From Hydractinia symbiolongicarpus (Eukaryota > Cnidaria > Hydrozoa > Anthoathecata > Hydractiniidae), in contig NC_079877.1 of the NCBI RefSeq assembly GCF_029227915.1, forward strand, positions 682,001 to 746,000: 64,000 bases of DNA, in the 5' to 3' direction. Below the pieces are notes generated by a model that did no database searches, was not told the origin of the DNA, and was given only the letters and a program-made list of their open reading frames with translations. A program made the translations under genes and the position numbers. This document shows, piece by piece, positions 13,101-23,937 of the stretch (position 1 is the stretch's first letter; each line of letters starts with the position of its first letter).

Positions 13101-16100
13101 GAATAAAAGAAGTTTAATCGCCGGCAAACGAAAACCCGCGATTTCCCGTAAATCCCGGACTCGGCCCGTATAGTCAAAAGTATACAAAAAAGTACCCTGC
13201 GAGTAAACTCATTTCCAGAACGATTTTTTAAATTATCTTTTCACCACTAAAACCCACGAGACTTGTAGTTTTCAAAAATGTTTTCATTTTTGATGAGACG
13301 CTGAATAAAAGAAGTTTAATCGCCGGCAAACGAAAACCCGCGAATTCCTGTAAATCCCGGATTCGGTCCGTATAGTCAAAAGTATACAAAGAAAATACCC
13401 AGGGAGTAAACTCATTTCCAAAACGATTTTTTAAATTACCTTTTCACCACTAAAACGCATGAGACTTGTAGTTTTCAAAAATGTTTTCATTTTTGATGAG
13501 ACGCTGAATAAAAGAGGTTTAATCGCCGGCAAACAAAAACCCGCGATTTCCCCTAAATCCCGGACTCGGCCCGTATAGTCAAAAGTATACAAAGAAAGTA
13601 CCCAGGGAGTAAACTCATTTCCCGAACGATTTTTTAAATTATTTTTTCACCACTAAAGCGCATGAGACTTGTAGTTGTCAAAAATGTTTTCATTTTTGAT
13701 GAGACGCTGAATAAAAGAAGTTTAATCGCCGGCAAACGAAAACCCGCGATTTCCCGTAAATCCCGGACTCGGCCCGTATAGTCAAAAGTATACAAAAAAG
13801 TACCCTGCGAGTAAACTCATTTCCAGAACGATTTTTTAAATTATCTTTTCACCACTAAAACCCACGAGACTTGTAGTTTTCAAAAATGTTTTCATTTTTG
13901 ATGAGACGCTGAATAAAAGAAGTTTAATCGCCGGCAAACGAAAACCCGCGAATTCCTGTAAATCCCGGATTCGGTCCGTATAGTCAAAAGTATACAAAGA
14001 AAATACCCAGGGAGTTAACTCATTTCCAAAACGATTTTTTAAATTATCTTTTCACCACTAAAACGCATGAGACTTGTAGTTTTCAAAAATGTTTTCATTT
14101 TTGATGAGACGCTGAATAAAAGAGGTTTAATCGCCGGCAAACGAAAACCCGCGATTTCCCCTAAATCCCGGACTCGGCCCGTATAGTCAAAAGTATATAA
14201 AGAAAGTACCCAGGGAGTAAACTCATTTCCCGAACGATTTTTTAAATTATTTTTTCACCACTAAAGCGCATGAGACTTGTAGTTTTCAGGAATGTTTTCA
14301 TTTTTGATGAGACGCTTAATGAAAGAAGTTTAATCGCCGGCAAACGAAAACCCGCGATTTCCCGTAAATCCCGGGCTTGGCCCGTATAGTCGAATGTATA
14401 CAAAGAAAGTACCCTGTGAGTAAACTCATTTCCCGAACGATTTTTTAAATTATTTTTTCACCACTAAAACGTATGGGACTTGTAGTTTTCAAAAATGTTT
14501 TTATTTTTCATGAGACGCTGTATAAAAAAAGTTCAATCGCCGGCAAACGAAAAACCGCGAATTCCCGTAAATCCCGGACTCGGCCCGTATAGTCGGATGT
14601 ATACAAAGAAAGTACCCTGTGAGTAAACTCATTTCCCGAACGATTTTTTAAATTATTTTTTCACCACTAAAGCGCATGAGACTTGTAGTTTTCAAAAATG
14701 TTTTCATTTTTGATGAGACGCTGAATAAAAGAAGTTTAATCGCCGGCAAACGAAAACCCGCGATTTCCCGTAAATCCCGGAATCGGCCCGTATAGTCAAA
14801 AGTATACAAAAAAGTACCCTGCGAGTAAACTCGTTTCCAGAACGATTTTTTAAATTATCTTTTCACCACTAAAACGCACGAGACTTGTAGTTTTCAAAAA
14901 TTTTTTCATTTTTGATGAGACGCTGAATAAAAGAAGTTTAATCGCCGGCAAACGAAAACCTGCGAATTCCTGTAAATCCCGGATTCGGTCCGTATAGTCA
15001 AAAGTATACAAAGAAAATACCCAGGGAGTAAACTCATTTCCAAAACGATTTTTTAAATTATCTTTTCACTACTAAAACGCATGAGACTTGTAGTTTTCAA
15101 AAATGTTTTCATTTTTGATGAGACGCTGAATAAAAGAGGTTTAATCGCCGGCAAACGAAAACCCGCGATTTCCCCTAAATCCCGGACTCGGCCCGTATAG
15201 TCAAAAGTATATAAAGAAACTACCCAGGGAGTAAACTCATTTCCCGAACGATTTTTTAAATTATTTTTTCACCACTAAAACGCACGAGACTTGTAGTTTT
15301 CAAAAATGTTTTCATTTTTGATGAGACGCTGAATAAAAGAAGTTTAATCGCCGGCAAACGAAAACCCGCGAATTCCTGTAAATCCCGGATTCGGTCCGTA
15401 TAGTCAAAAGTATACTAAGAAAATACCCAGGGAGTAAACTCATTTCCCGAACGATTTTTTAAATTATCTTTTCACCACTAAAACGCATGAGACTTGTAGT
15501 TTTCAAAAATGTTTTCATTTTTGATGAGACGCTGAATAAAAGAGTTTTAATCGCCGGCAAACGAAAACCCGCGATTTCCCCTAAATCCCGGACTCGGCCC
15601 GTATAGTCAAAAGTATATAAAGAAACTACCCAGGTAGTAAACTCATTTCCCGAACGATTTTTTAAATTATTTTTTGACCACTAAAACCCATGAGACTTGT
15701 AGTTTTCAGGAATGTTTTCATTTTTGATGACACGCTTAATGAAAGAAGTTTAATCGCCGGCAAACGAAAACCCGCGATTTCCCGTAAATCCCGGGCTTGG
15801 TCCGTATAGTCGAATGTATACAAAGAAAGTACCCTGTGAGTAAACTCATTTCCCAAACGATTTTTTAAATTATCTTTTCACCACTAAAACGCATGAGACT
15901 TGTAGTTTTCAAAAATGTTTTCATTTTTGATGAGACACGGAATAAAAGAAGTTTAATCGCCGGCAAAAGAAAACCCGCGAATTCCCGTAAATCCCGGACT
16001 CGGCCCGTATAGTCGAATGTATACAAAGAAAGTACCCTGTGAGTAAACTCATTTTCCGAACGATTTTTTAAATTATTTTTTCACCACTAAAACGCATGAG

Positions 16101-17410
16101 ACTTGTAGTTTTCAAAAATGTTTTCATTTTTGATGAGACGCTGAATAAAAGAAGTTTAATCGCCGGCAAACGAAAACCCCCGATTTCCCGCAAATCCCGT
16201 GCTTGGCCCGTATAGTCGAGTATATACAAAGAAAGTACCCTGTGAGTAAACTCATTTCCAGAACGATTTTTTAAATTATCTTTTCACCACTAAAACGTAG
16301 GAGACATGTAGTTTTCAAAAATGTTTTCATTTTTGATGAGACGCTGAATAAAAGAAGTTTAATCGCCGGCAAACGAAAACCCGCGTTTCCCGTAAATCCC
16401 GTGCTTGGCTCGTATAGTCGAGCATATACAAAGAAAGTACCCTGTGAGTAAACTCATTTCCAGAACGATTTTTTAAATTATCTTTTCACCACTAAAACGC
16501 ATGAGACTTGTAGTTTTCAAAAATGTTTTCATTTTTGATGAGACACGGAATAAAAGAAGTTTAATCGCCGGCAAACGAAAACCCGCGAATTCCCGTAAAT
16601 CCCGGACTCGGCCCGTATAGTCAAATGTATACAAAGAAAGTACCCTGTGAGTAAACTCATTTCCCGAACGATTTTTTAAATTATCTTTTCACCACTAAAA
16701 CGCATGAGACTTGTAGCTTTCAAAAATGTTTTCATTTTTGATGAGACGCTGAATAAAAGATGTTTAATCACCGGCAAACGAAAAGCCGCGATTTCCCGTA
16801 AATCCCGGACTCGGCCCGTATAGTCAAAAGTATACAAAGAAAGTACCCAGGGAGTAAACTCATTTCCCGAACGATTTTTTAAATTATTTTTTCACCACTA
16901 AAGCGCATGAGACTTGTAGTTGTCAAAAATGTTTTCATTTTTGATGAGACGCTGAATAAAAGAAGTTTAATCGCCGGCAAACGAAAACCCGCGATTTCCC
17001 GTAAATCCCGGACTCGGCCCGTATAGTCAAAAGTATACAAAAAAGTACCCTGCGAGTAAACTCATTTCCAGAACGATTTTTTAAATTATCTTTTCACCAC
17101 TAAAACCCACGAGACTTGTAGTTTTCAAAAATGTTTTCATTTTTGATGAGACGCTGAATAAAAGAAGTTTAATCGCCGGCAAACGAAAACCCGCGAATTC
17201 CTGTAAATCCCGGATTCGGTCCGTATAGTCAAAAGTATACAAAGAAAATACCCAGGGAGTAAACTCATTTCCAAAACGATTTTTTAAATTACCTTTTCAC
17301 CACTAAAACGCATGAGACTTGTAGTTTTCAAAAATGTTTTCATTTTTGATGAGACGCTGAATAAAAGAGGTTTAATCGCCGGCAAACAAAAACCCGCGAT
17401 TTCCCCTAAA
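9705..17410. repeat. Higher-order repeat, 19 monomers, 3853 bp, two near-identical tandem units
   Basis: Unit a is about 9705-13557 and unit b about 13558-17410. Rare private variants recur exactly 3853 bp apart: GGGAGTTAACTC near 10159 and 14012, TATACTAAGAAAAT near 11559 and 15412, CCCGCGTTTCCCG near 12528 and 16381, and TAGCTTTCAAAAATG near 12861 and 16714. Few differences are visible, so the duplication is recent or has been homogenised. Unit b ends where AGTTGTCAAAAATG in unit a is replaced by AGTTTTCAGGAATG near 17527. Confidence 0.9.
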
Positions 17411-20008
17411 TCCCGGACTCGGCCCGTATAGTCAAAAGTATACAAAGAAAGTACCCAGGGAGTAAACTCATTTCCCGAACGATTTTTTAAATTATTTTTT
17501 CACCACTAAAGCGCATGAGACTTGTAGTTTTCAGGAATGTTTTCATTTTTGATGAGACGCTTAATGAAAGAAGTTTAATCGCCGGCAAACGAAAACCCGC
17601 GATTTCCCGTAAATCCCAGGCTTGGCACGTATAGTCGAATGTATACAAAGAAAGTACCCTGTGAGTAAACTCATTTCCCGAACGATTTTTTAAATTATTT
17701 TTTCACCACTAAAGCGCATGAGACTTGTAGTTTTCAAAAATGTTTTCATTTTTGATGAGACGCTGAATAAAAGAAGTTTAATCGCCGGCAAACGAAAACC
17801 CGCGATTTCCCGTAAATCCCTGACTCGGCCCGTATAGTCAAAAGTATACAAAAATGTACCCTGCGAGTAAACTCGTTTCCAGAACGATTTTTTAAATTAT
17901 CTTTTCACCACTACAACGCACGAGACTTGTAGTTTTCAAAAATGTTTTCATTTTTGATGAGACGCTGAATAAAAGAAGTTTAATCGCCGGCAAACGAAAA
18001 CCCGCGAATTCCTGTAAATCCTGGATTCGGTCCGTATAGTCAAAAGTATACAAAGAAAATACCCAGGGAGTAAACTCATTTCCAAAACGATTTTTTAAAC
18101 TATCTTTTCACTACTAAAACGCATGACACTTGTAGTTTTTAAAAATGTTTTCATTTTTGATGAGACGCTGAATAAAAGAGGTTTATTTGCCGGCAAACGA
18201 AAACCCGCGATTTCCCCTAAATCCCGGACTCGGCCCGTATAGTCAAAAGTATATAAAGAAACTACCCAGGGAGTAAACTCATTTCCCGAACGATTTTTTA
18301 AATTATTTTTTCACCACTAAAGCGCATGAGACTTGTAGTTTTCAGGAATGTTTTCATTTTTGATGAGACGCTTAATGAAAGAAGTTTAATCGGCGGCAAA
18401 CGAAAACCCGCGAATTCCCGTAAATCCCGGGCTTGGCCCGTATAGTCGAATGTATACAAAGAAAGTACCCTGTGAGTAAACTCATTTCCCGAACGATTTT
18501 TTAAATTATTTTTTCACCACTAAAACGTATGAGACTTGTAGTTTTCAAAAATGTTTTCATTTTTCATGAGACGCTGTATAAAAAAAGTTCAATCGCCGGC
18601 AAACGAAAACACGCGAATTCCCGTAAATCCCGGACTCGGCCCGAATAGTCAAAAGTATACAAAGGAAATACCAAAGGAGTAAACTCATTTCCCGAACGAT
18701 TTTTTAAATTATTTTTTCACCACTTAAACGTATGAGAACTGTAGTTTTCAAGAATGTTTTCATTTTTGATGAGACGCTGAATAAAAGATGTTTAATCGCC
18801 GGCAAACGAAAAGCCGCGATTTCCCGTAAATCCCGGACTCGGCCCGTATAGTCAAAAGTATACAAAGAAAGTACCCTGCGAGTAAACTCATTTCCAGAAC
18901 GATTTTTTAAATTATCTTTTCACCACTAAAACGCACGAGACTTGTAGTTTTCAAAAATGTTTTCATTTTTGATGAGACGCTGAATAAAAGAAGTTTAATC
19001 GCCGCCAAACGAAAACCCGCAATTTCCCCTAAATCCCGGACTCGGCCCGTATAGTCAAAAGTATATAAAGAAACTACCCAGGTAGTAAACTCATTTCCCG
19101 AACGATTTTTTAAATTATTGTTTGACCACTAAATCCCATGAGACTTGTAGTTTTCAGGGATGTTTTCATTTTTGATGAGACGCTTAATGAAAGAAGTTTA
19201 ATCGCCGGCAAACGAAAACCCGCGATTTCCCGTAAATCCCGTGCTTGGCCTGTATAGTCGAGTATATACAAAGAAAGTACCCTGTGAGTAAACTCATTTC
19301 CAGAACGATTTTTTAAATTATCTTTTCACCATTAAAACGTATGAGAATTGTAGTTTTCAAAAATGTTTCCATTTTTGATGAGACGCTGAATAAAAGAAGT
19401 TTAATCGCCGGCAAACGAAAACCCGCGATTTCCCCTAAATCCCGGACTCGGTCCGTATAGTCAAAGGTATATAAAGAAACTACCCAGGGAGTAAACTCAT
19501 TTCCCGAACGATTTTTTAAATTATCTTTTGACCACTAAAACGCATGAGACTTGTAGTTTTCAGGAATGTTTTCATTTTTGATGAGACGCTTAATGAAAGA
19601 AGTTTAATCGCCGGCAAACGAAAACCCGCGATTTCCCGTAAATCCCGGGCTTGGCCCGTATAGTGGAATGTATACAAAGAAAGTACCCTGTGAGTAAACT
19701 CATTTCCAGAACGATTTTTTAAATTATTTTTTCACCACTAAAACGCATGAGACTTGTAGTTTTCAAAAATGTTTTCATTTTTGATGAGACGCTGAATAAA
19801 AGTAGTTTAATCGCCGGCAAACGAAAACCCGCGATTTCCCGTAAATCCCGTGCTTGGCCCGTATAGTCGAGCATATACATAGAAAGTACCCTGCGAGTAA
19901 ACTCATTTCCAGAACGATTTTTTAAATTATCTTTTCACCACTAAAACGCATGAGACTTGTAGTTTTCAAAAGTGTTTTCATTTTTGATGAGACGCTGAAT
20001 AAAAGAAG
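17411..20008. repeat. Irregular satellite monomers flanking the LINE
   Basis: Roughly thirteen monomers without a clear local higher-order period. They carry several private changes, such as TAAATTATTGTTTGACC near 19115 and ACAACGCACGAG near 17912. The last ~700 bp resembles 27000-27703, sharing TAGTGGAATG (about 19660 and 27357) and CATATACATAG (19872 and 27567) at a 7695-bp offset. No gene is seen. Confidence 0.8.
20006..20008. repeat. Left copy of a possible 3-bp target site duplication (AAG)
   Basis: The left flank ends GAATAAAAGAAG and the right flank resumes AAGTTTAATCGCC at 24051. In an unoccupied monomer these read continuously as GAATAAAAGAAGTTTAATCG. Only AAG is shared by both junctions, so the duplication is at most 3 bp and could equally be microhomology. 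Confidence 0.6.
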
Positions 20009-20022
20009 CATTTATAGACAGA

Positions 20023-20994
20023 ATGTATGACGAAACGAAGGTAGAAGCGCAGCGCTCTGATAAATGGGAAAGCAAATTTACTTTTACGGATCGCTTTGTT
20101 TTGGAAGAGCTATTTTTTTCGTATCGTGAAAGAATAAAATTTCTCGAGGAGGAACTTAGATACAAAAACAACCTAATAAATCGCATTCTAAGTCTTTCAA
20201 GTTCTGAAAAATCACTGTTCCGTGACGAGCATGTTTTGCCTTCACAGGTTGAAAACGCTAATTTTATTAAAAAAATTCCATTGTATGAAAATGTAATCCC
20301 AGAGGAATCATCAAAACCACTTGGACATAATAATGTAAATGATTTTATTGCTAAAGGTTTGCATAAACCTATTATTGATTTTGAGTTACAAAAATTAAAA
20401 GAGCCACTTGGTAAATCAAAACATGAAAAAGAAACACTTTTTGATCAATCACACGAAATTGCCAGTAATAAAGATATATCGAACAGCGTTAATGTCAATA
20501 ACAAAAGAGTAATATCTATTGTTGGTGATTCTATATTGAAGGATCTTAAAGGTCACGACTTAACAACGTCTGAAAATAAAGTTCTCGTAAAATCGTTTTC
20601 TGGTGCAACAGTTTCATGTATGCATCACTACATCAAACCGACCATGGCTTATAAACCTGACGTACTTGTCTTGCACTGTGGAACAAATAACTTTAAGAAA
20701 TCCAAGGATCCAAATAAGATAGCTGACGATATAATTGGTTTAGCATTAGCGGCTGCTAGCATGGATGACCAAACGTCTGTCGTAGTTTCTTCGATAGTAC
20801 CCAGGGGAGATAAGTATAAAAATATGGTATTCAAAGTAAACGATATTGTATCAAAAAAGTGCGCGGAAAGAAATATTGGTTATATTCCTCATTCCAACTT
20901 TGATGAATCACACCTAAATCGCAGTAAACTGCATCTTAATAGAAAAGGTACATTTGTTCTCCAAGAAAATTTTAAATCATTTTTGACCTGTTGA
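20023..20994 (+). CDS. LINE ORF1: SGNH/GDSL esterase-like protein (323 aa)
   Basis: This is the ORF1 protein of the retrotransposon; such proteins are thought to bind element RNA and form the ribonucleoprotein, and the role of the esterase domain is not established. Residues ~25-60 are charged and leucine-spaced (RIKFLEEELRYKNN), a likely short coiled coil. Residues ~61-160 are low-conservation linker. The SGNH fold spans ~163-320: block I IVGDSIL with Ser170, block II SFSGAT with Gly194, block III HCGTNN at 218-223, and block V LHLNRKG with His304. The Asp that usually sits three residues before this His is Ser301, so hydrolase activity is uncertain. The ATG at 20023 is the first in frame, but the frame is open back to the element's 5' edge (20009), so the original protein was probably longer. 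It ends at TGA 20992-20994, in frame with ORF2. Confidence 0.92.
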   Translation: MYDETKVEAQRSDKWESKFTFTDRFVLEELFFSYRERIKFLEEELRYKNNLINRILSLSSSEKSLFRDEHVLPSQVENANFIKKIPLYENVIPEESSKPLGHNNVNDFIAKGLHKPIIDFELQKLKEPLGKSKHEKETLFDQSHEIASNKDISNSVNVNNKRVISIVGDSILKDLKGHDLTTSENKVLVKSFSGATVSCMHHYIKPTMAYKPDVLVLHCGTNNFKKSKDPNKIADDIIGLALAAASMDDQTSVVVSSIVPRGDKYKNMVFKVNDIVSKKCAERNIGYIPHSNFDESHLNRSKLHLNRKGTFVLQENFKSFLTC

Positions 20995-21063
20995 CTCTAT
21001 AGCCATTCTACTAGTCAAACGATTGATGGACTTGATAATAATAATGATCTGCAAAAAGTTCGT
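20992..21063 (+). other. Single in-frame TGA and open linker between ORF1 and ORF2
   Basis: ORF1 (from 20023) and ORF2 (ATG at 21064) are in the same frame. After TGA at 20992-20994 come 23 sense codons with no stop, running directly into the ORF2 ATG. The base after the stop is C, and TGA followed by C is the stop context known to be most prone to readthrough in eukaryotes. What is seen is the frame relationship. Readthrough, reinitiation at 21064, or a chance stop mutation are alternative interpretations. Confidence 0.85.
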
Positions 21064-23937
21064 ATGTTGTATAAAAATAATATTCTAATCTCGTATCTGA
21101 ATATCAATTCTATTAGGAATAAGTTGATATCGTTACAATGTATTGTTCTAGACCATGTTGATATTCTATGTGTTGCAGAAACTAAATTAGACTCGTCATT
21201 CCCAGAGGCTCAATTTGCGGTCTCTTCATTTAAACAACCTTATAGGTTGGATGTTACAGATAAAAGTGGAGGTCTAATGGTTTATATAAGGCAGGATATT
21301 CCTTCGCGCCAATTAAAATGTCCTGTTATGTCTGAGGATATTCAATGTATTCCTTTTGAATTGCGACTAAGGAACAGAACATTTCTTGTTATTTCTATAT
21401 ATCGTAACCCAAAACAATGTCTCAATTATTTTCTTGACGAGATTATTAACGTAGTGGATTATTTTTCAACATCTTACGAAAGTTTTGTAATTCTAGGAGA
21501 TTTTAACGAAGTCTTTACACACAATGATATGTCTAAATTTATGGAACATTTAAATTTATCTAGTTTAATAAAAACACCTACGTGTTTTAAATCGGATGAT
21601 GGAAAATGCATTGATCTCATTCTCACAAATAAAAATAGATGCTTTCAAAAGAGCGGCTCTTTTGAAACTGGAATCAGTGATCATCATCATCTGATTTTCA
21701 CATTTTTTAAATCGTCTCTTATAAAATGTTCACCTAAATATATAAGATATAGAACTTTCAGAAATTTTCATCGCACAAATTTTGAGTATGACCTTTCATC
21801 TGAGTTATTAGCTATTGATCAATCTAATTTTAATGCTTTTCACAACGTCTTCACAGACGTTCTAAATAGACATGCACCGGCAAAAATTCGAGTAGTAAGA
21901 GGTAATCAAAAGCCTCACATCACTAGAAATATAAGGAAGGCCATCATGAAACGCTCTTACTACAAAAATAAAGCTAATAAATCAGGTGACTCTAAATATA
22001 TAAAGCTTTATAAAAAACAAAGAAACATTATTGTAAATATGAACAGAGCAGCAAAGAGATCATATTTTCATTCCCACGAGACCAATTCCAAAGACTTTTG
22101 GAGCTCTTGTAAACCTTTTTTTTCGAACAAATCTCGCGGTAGTGAAAAGATTTCTTTGTTAGATGATGTTAAAAATGAATTCATCTCTGATGAAGGTGAA
22201 GTAGCGACAATGTTTAATAAATATTTCATAGATTTAATAAGGAAACTTGATTTAAAACCCTGGAAATCCAAAGTGGTCTCTTCAGTATCTCTAAATGAAC
22301 TTGATTCTATCCTTCTCCATTATGCTGATCACCCTAGTGTTTTAAAGATCCGTTCAAAAACGAAGAGAAACTTCTCCTTTTTACCTGTTAATCCTGAGGA
22401 AGTTCATAAAGTGATACTGAGCCTAAATGCAAAAAAGGCAGTCAGTGGCCCAATTCCAACGAGAATAATTCAGATAGTTGCAGACAAAATTTGCTTGCCA
22501 CTTACTAACTGCATAAATTCTTGCATCACTAACGGTATATTTCCATCAGTACTAAAACTATCTGAAGTTATTCCCGTTTTCAAAAAGGGTGACAACTCTC
22601 GGAAAGAAAATTACCGACCAATTAGTATTTTAAATAGTTTTTCTAAAATTTTGGAACGGCTTCTGTTTAATCAGATTTCTAGCTATTTTCAACCAATATT
22701 TTCATCATTATTATGTGGTTTTAGAAGTAAATATAGCACCCAAAATGCTCTATTTCGTCTAATTGGTAAATGGCATCAGTGCTTAGATAAGTCTGGGGTG
22801 GTGGGAACTGTCTTAATGGACTTGTCCAAAGCATTTGATTCCATAGATCATGGCCTTTTAATCTCAAAATTGGCTGCTTATGGTTTTGATAGAAAAAGTC
22901 TTTACCTTATGAAAAGTTATCTCTCTGGACGTTTTCAAAGAACCAAAATCTGCAGTTCTTTTAGTGAGTGGCTCTCAATTGTTTTCGGCGTTCCACAAGG
23001 TTCTATTCTCGGTCCACTTCTGTTTAATATATTTATAAATGACTTATTATTATTTATTGAAAAAACTGATATTTGCAACTTTGCTGATGATAATACAATC
23101 TACACTTGTGGATCTCAATTAAATGAAGTCATTGCTGACCTTCAGCATGACTTAAATAACGTATTAGCTTGGTTTGAAAACAACCAATTGGTTGCTAATC
23201 CAGCAAAGTTTCAGATGATGTTTTTAGGTTGTCCACACAGTGATACTTTATCGCTAAGAATAAACAATAACTTCCTAGTCGCATCGGAATCTGTAAAATT
23301 ATTAGGCATTACTATTGATAGATGTCTCACTTTTAATGAGCACATCTCTAATCTATGTAAAAAAGGAAATAGCAATGTCAGATGTCTTTACAGAATAAGA
23401 CGATTCATTAGTTTTGAACAATCAAAGTTATTGCTTAATTCTTATATTTTATCAATATTTACCTATTGTCCCATTATATGGATGTATTGCAGTGCTGTGC
23501 AGTATAAATTAATCATTTCAACACACAAACGTGCATTGAGAGCTGTAACAAAAGACTATCATTCCAGTTATCAGGACTTGTTGGTAAATTGTAAGTGTGT
23601 GCAAATTCACGAACTGCATTTACGTATAATCTGCGTAGAGATTTATAAAACATTAACAGACGAAAATCCGTCATTTATGCAGTCTTTTTACGCTATAAGA
23701 CGTATCAGTTACAATTTGCGCAGCAAAAATAGTCTACTTTTACCATCCACAAGTTCAACACGCTTTGGTACTAGATCTTTTTTGTTTCGAAGTTGTTTGT
23801 TATGGAACTCTTTGCCTGACAGAGTGAAGAGTTCTCTCTCCATCAAGAGATTTAAAAAGGAACTCATCTCACTAAATCTTTCAGATCTCTGCACATGTAG
23901 GCTACATAAGTCGGCTATTCTCGTCTCTTATTTTTAA
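21064..23937 (+). CDS. LINE ORF2: APE endonuclease and reverse transcriptase (957 aa)
   Basis: This enzyme nicks target DNA and copies the element RNA from the exposed 3' end (target-primed reverse transcription). The endonuclease is at ~8-215: LNINSI (Asn13/15), AETKLD (Glu39), SIYRNP (Tyr113), LGDFNE (Asp146, Asn148) and GISDHHH (Ser205, Asp206, His207). A basic linker follows at ~280-345. The reverse transcriptase is at ~440-770: VIPVFKKGD and ENYRPISIL (503-523), CGFRSKYST, motif A MDLSKAFD (catalytic Asp586), motif B GVPQGSILGPLLF (642-654), motif C NFADD (Asp675, Asp676) and LLGITID (747-752). The C-terminal region contains YNLRSKNSLLLP, LWNSLPD and a CTCRLHK motif near 943. No frameshift or internal stop is seen, and the length suits CR1/L2-type ORF2. 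The ATG is chosen because the endonuclease begins directly after it, but the frame is open further upstream to the ORF1 stop. Confidence 0.97.
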   Translation: MLYKNNILISYLNINSIRNKLISLQCIVLDHVDILCVAETKLDSSFPEAQFAVSSFKQPYRLDVTDKSGGLMVYIRQDIPSRQLKCPVMSEDIQCIPFELRLRNRTFLVISIYRNPKQCLNYFLDEIINVVDYFSTSYESFVILGDFNEVFTHNDMSKFMEHLNLSSLIKTPTCFKSDDGKCIDLILTNKNRCFQKSGSFETGISDHHHLIFTFFKSSLIKCSPKYIRYRTFRNFHRTNFEYDLSSELLAIDQSNFNAFHNVFTDVLNRHAPAKIRVVRGNQKPHITRNIRKAIMKRSYYKNKANKSGDSKYIKLYKKQRNIIVNMNRAAKRSYFHSHETNSKDFWSSCKPFFSNKSRGSEKISLLDDVKNEFISDEGEVATMFNKYFIDLIRKLDLKPWKSKVVSSVSLNELDSILLHYADHPSVLKIRSKTKRNFSFLPVNPEEVHKVILSLNAKKAVSGPIPTRIIQIVADKICLPLTNCINSCITNGIFPSVLKLSEVIPVFKKGDNSRKENYRPISILNSFSKILERLLFNQISSYFQPIFSSLLCGFRSKYSTQNALFRLIGKWHQCLDKSGVVGTVLMDLSKAFDSIDHGLLISKLAAYGFDRKSLYLMKSYLSGRFQRTKICSSFSEWLSIVFGVPQGSILGPLLFNIFINDLLLFIEKTDICNFADDNTIYTCGSQLNEVIADLQHDLNNVLAWFENNQLVANPAKFQMMFLGCPHSDTLSLRINNNFLVASESVKLLGITIDRCLTFNEHISNLCKKGNSNVRCLYRIRRFISFEQSKLLLNSYILSIFTYCPIIWMYCSAVQYKLIISTHKRALRAVTKDYHSSYQDLLVNCKCVQIHELHLRIICVEIYKTLTDENPSFMQSFYAIRRISYNLRSKNSLLLPSTSSTRFGTRSFLFRSCLLWNSLPDRVKSSLSIKRFKKELISLNLSDLCTCRLHKSAILVSYF

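Larger units (their letters stand above)
1..20008. repeat. Left arm of a ~203-bp satellite DNA array
   Basis: About 98 head-to-tail copies of a 203-bp monomer, all in the same orientation; successive starts of AGAAAGTACC-type linkers fall at 1, 204 and 407. Each monomer has an AT-rich first part with T-runs followed by a conserved GATGAGACGCTGAATAAAAG stretch, then a CpG-dense last ~60 bp containing GCCGGC and several CCCG words, then a variable linker ending in GTATAC or GTATATAC. Linker variants define subtypes: TCAAAAGTATAC, TCGAATGTATAC, TCGAGTATATAC and TCGAGCATATAC. No gene is supported here. Reading frames do not persist between monomers because 203 is not a multiple of three. A structural role in heterochromatin is inference. 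Confidence 0.98.

Noticed and set aside
1-20008. CRISPR array
   Set aside because: The whole 203-bp unit is conserved between copies with no unique spacers of regular size, and the context is a eukaryotic satellite.
19941-20186. 81-codon minus-strand frame across the left LINE junction
   Set aside because: It joins satellite DNA to the antisense of ORF1 and is a chance frame. The same applies to minus-strand frames at 20649-20834, 22068-22271 and 23709-23894, which lie antisense to ORF1 or ORF2.
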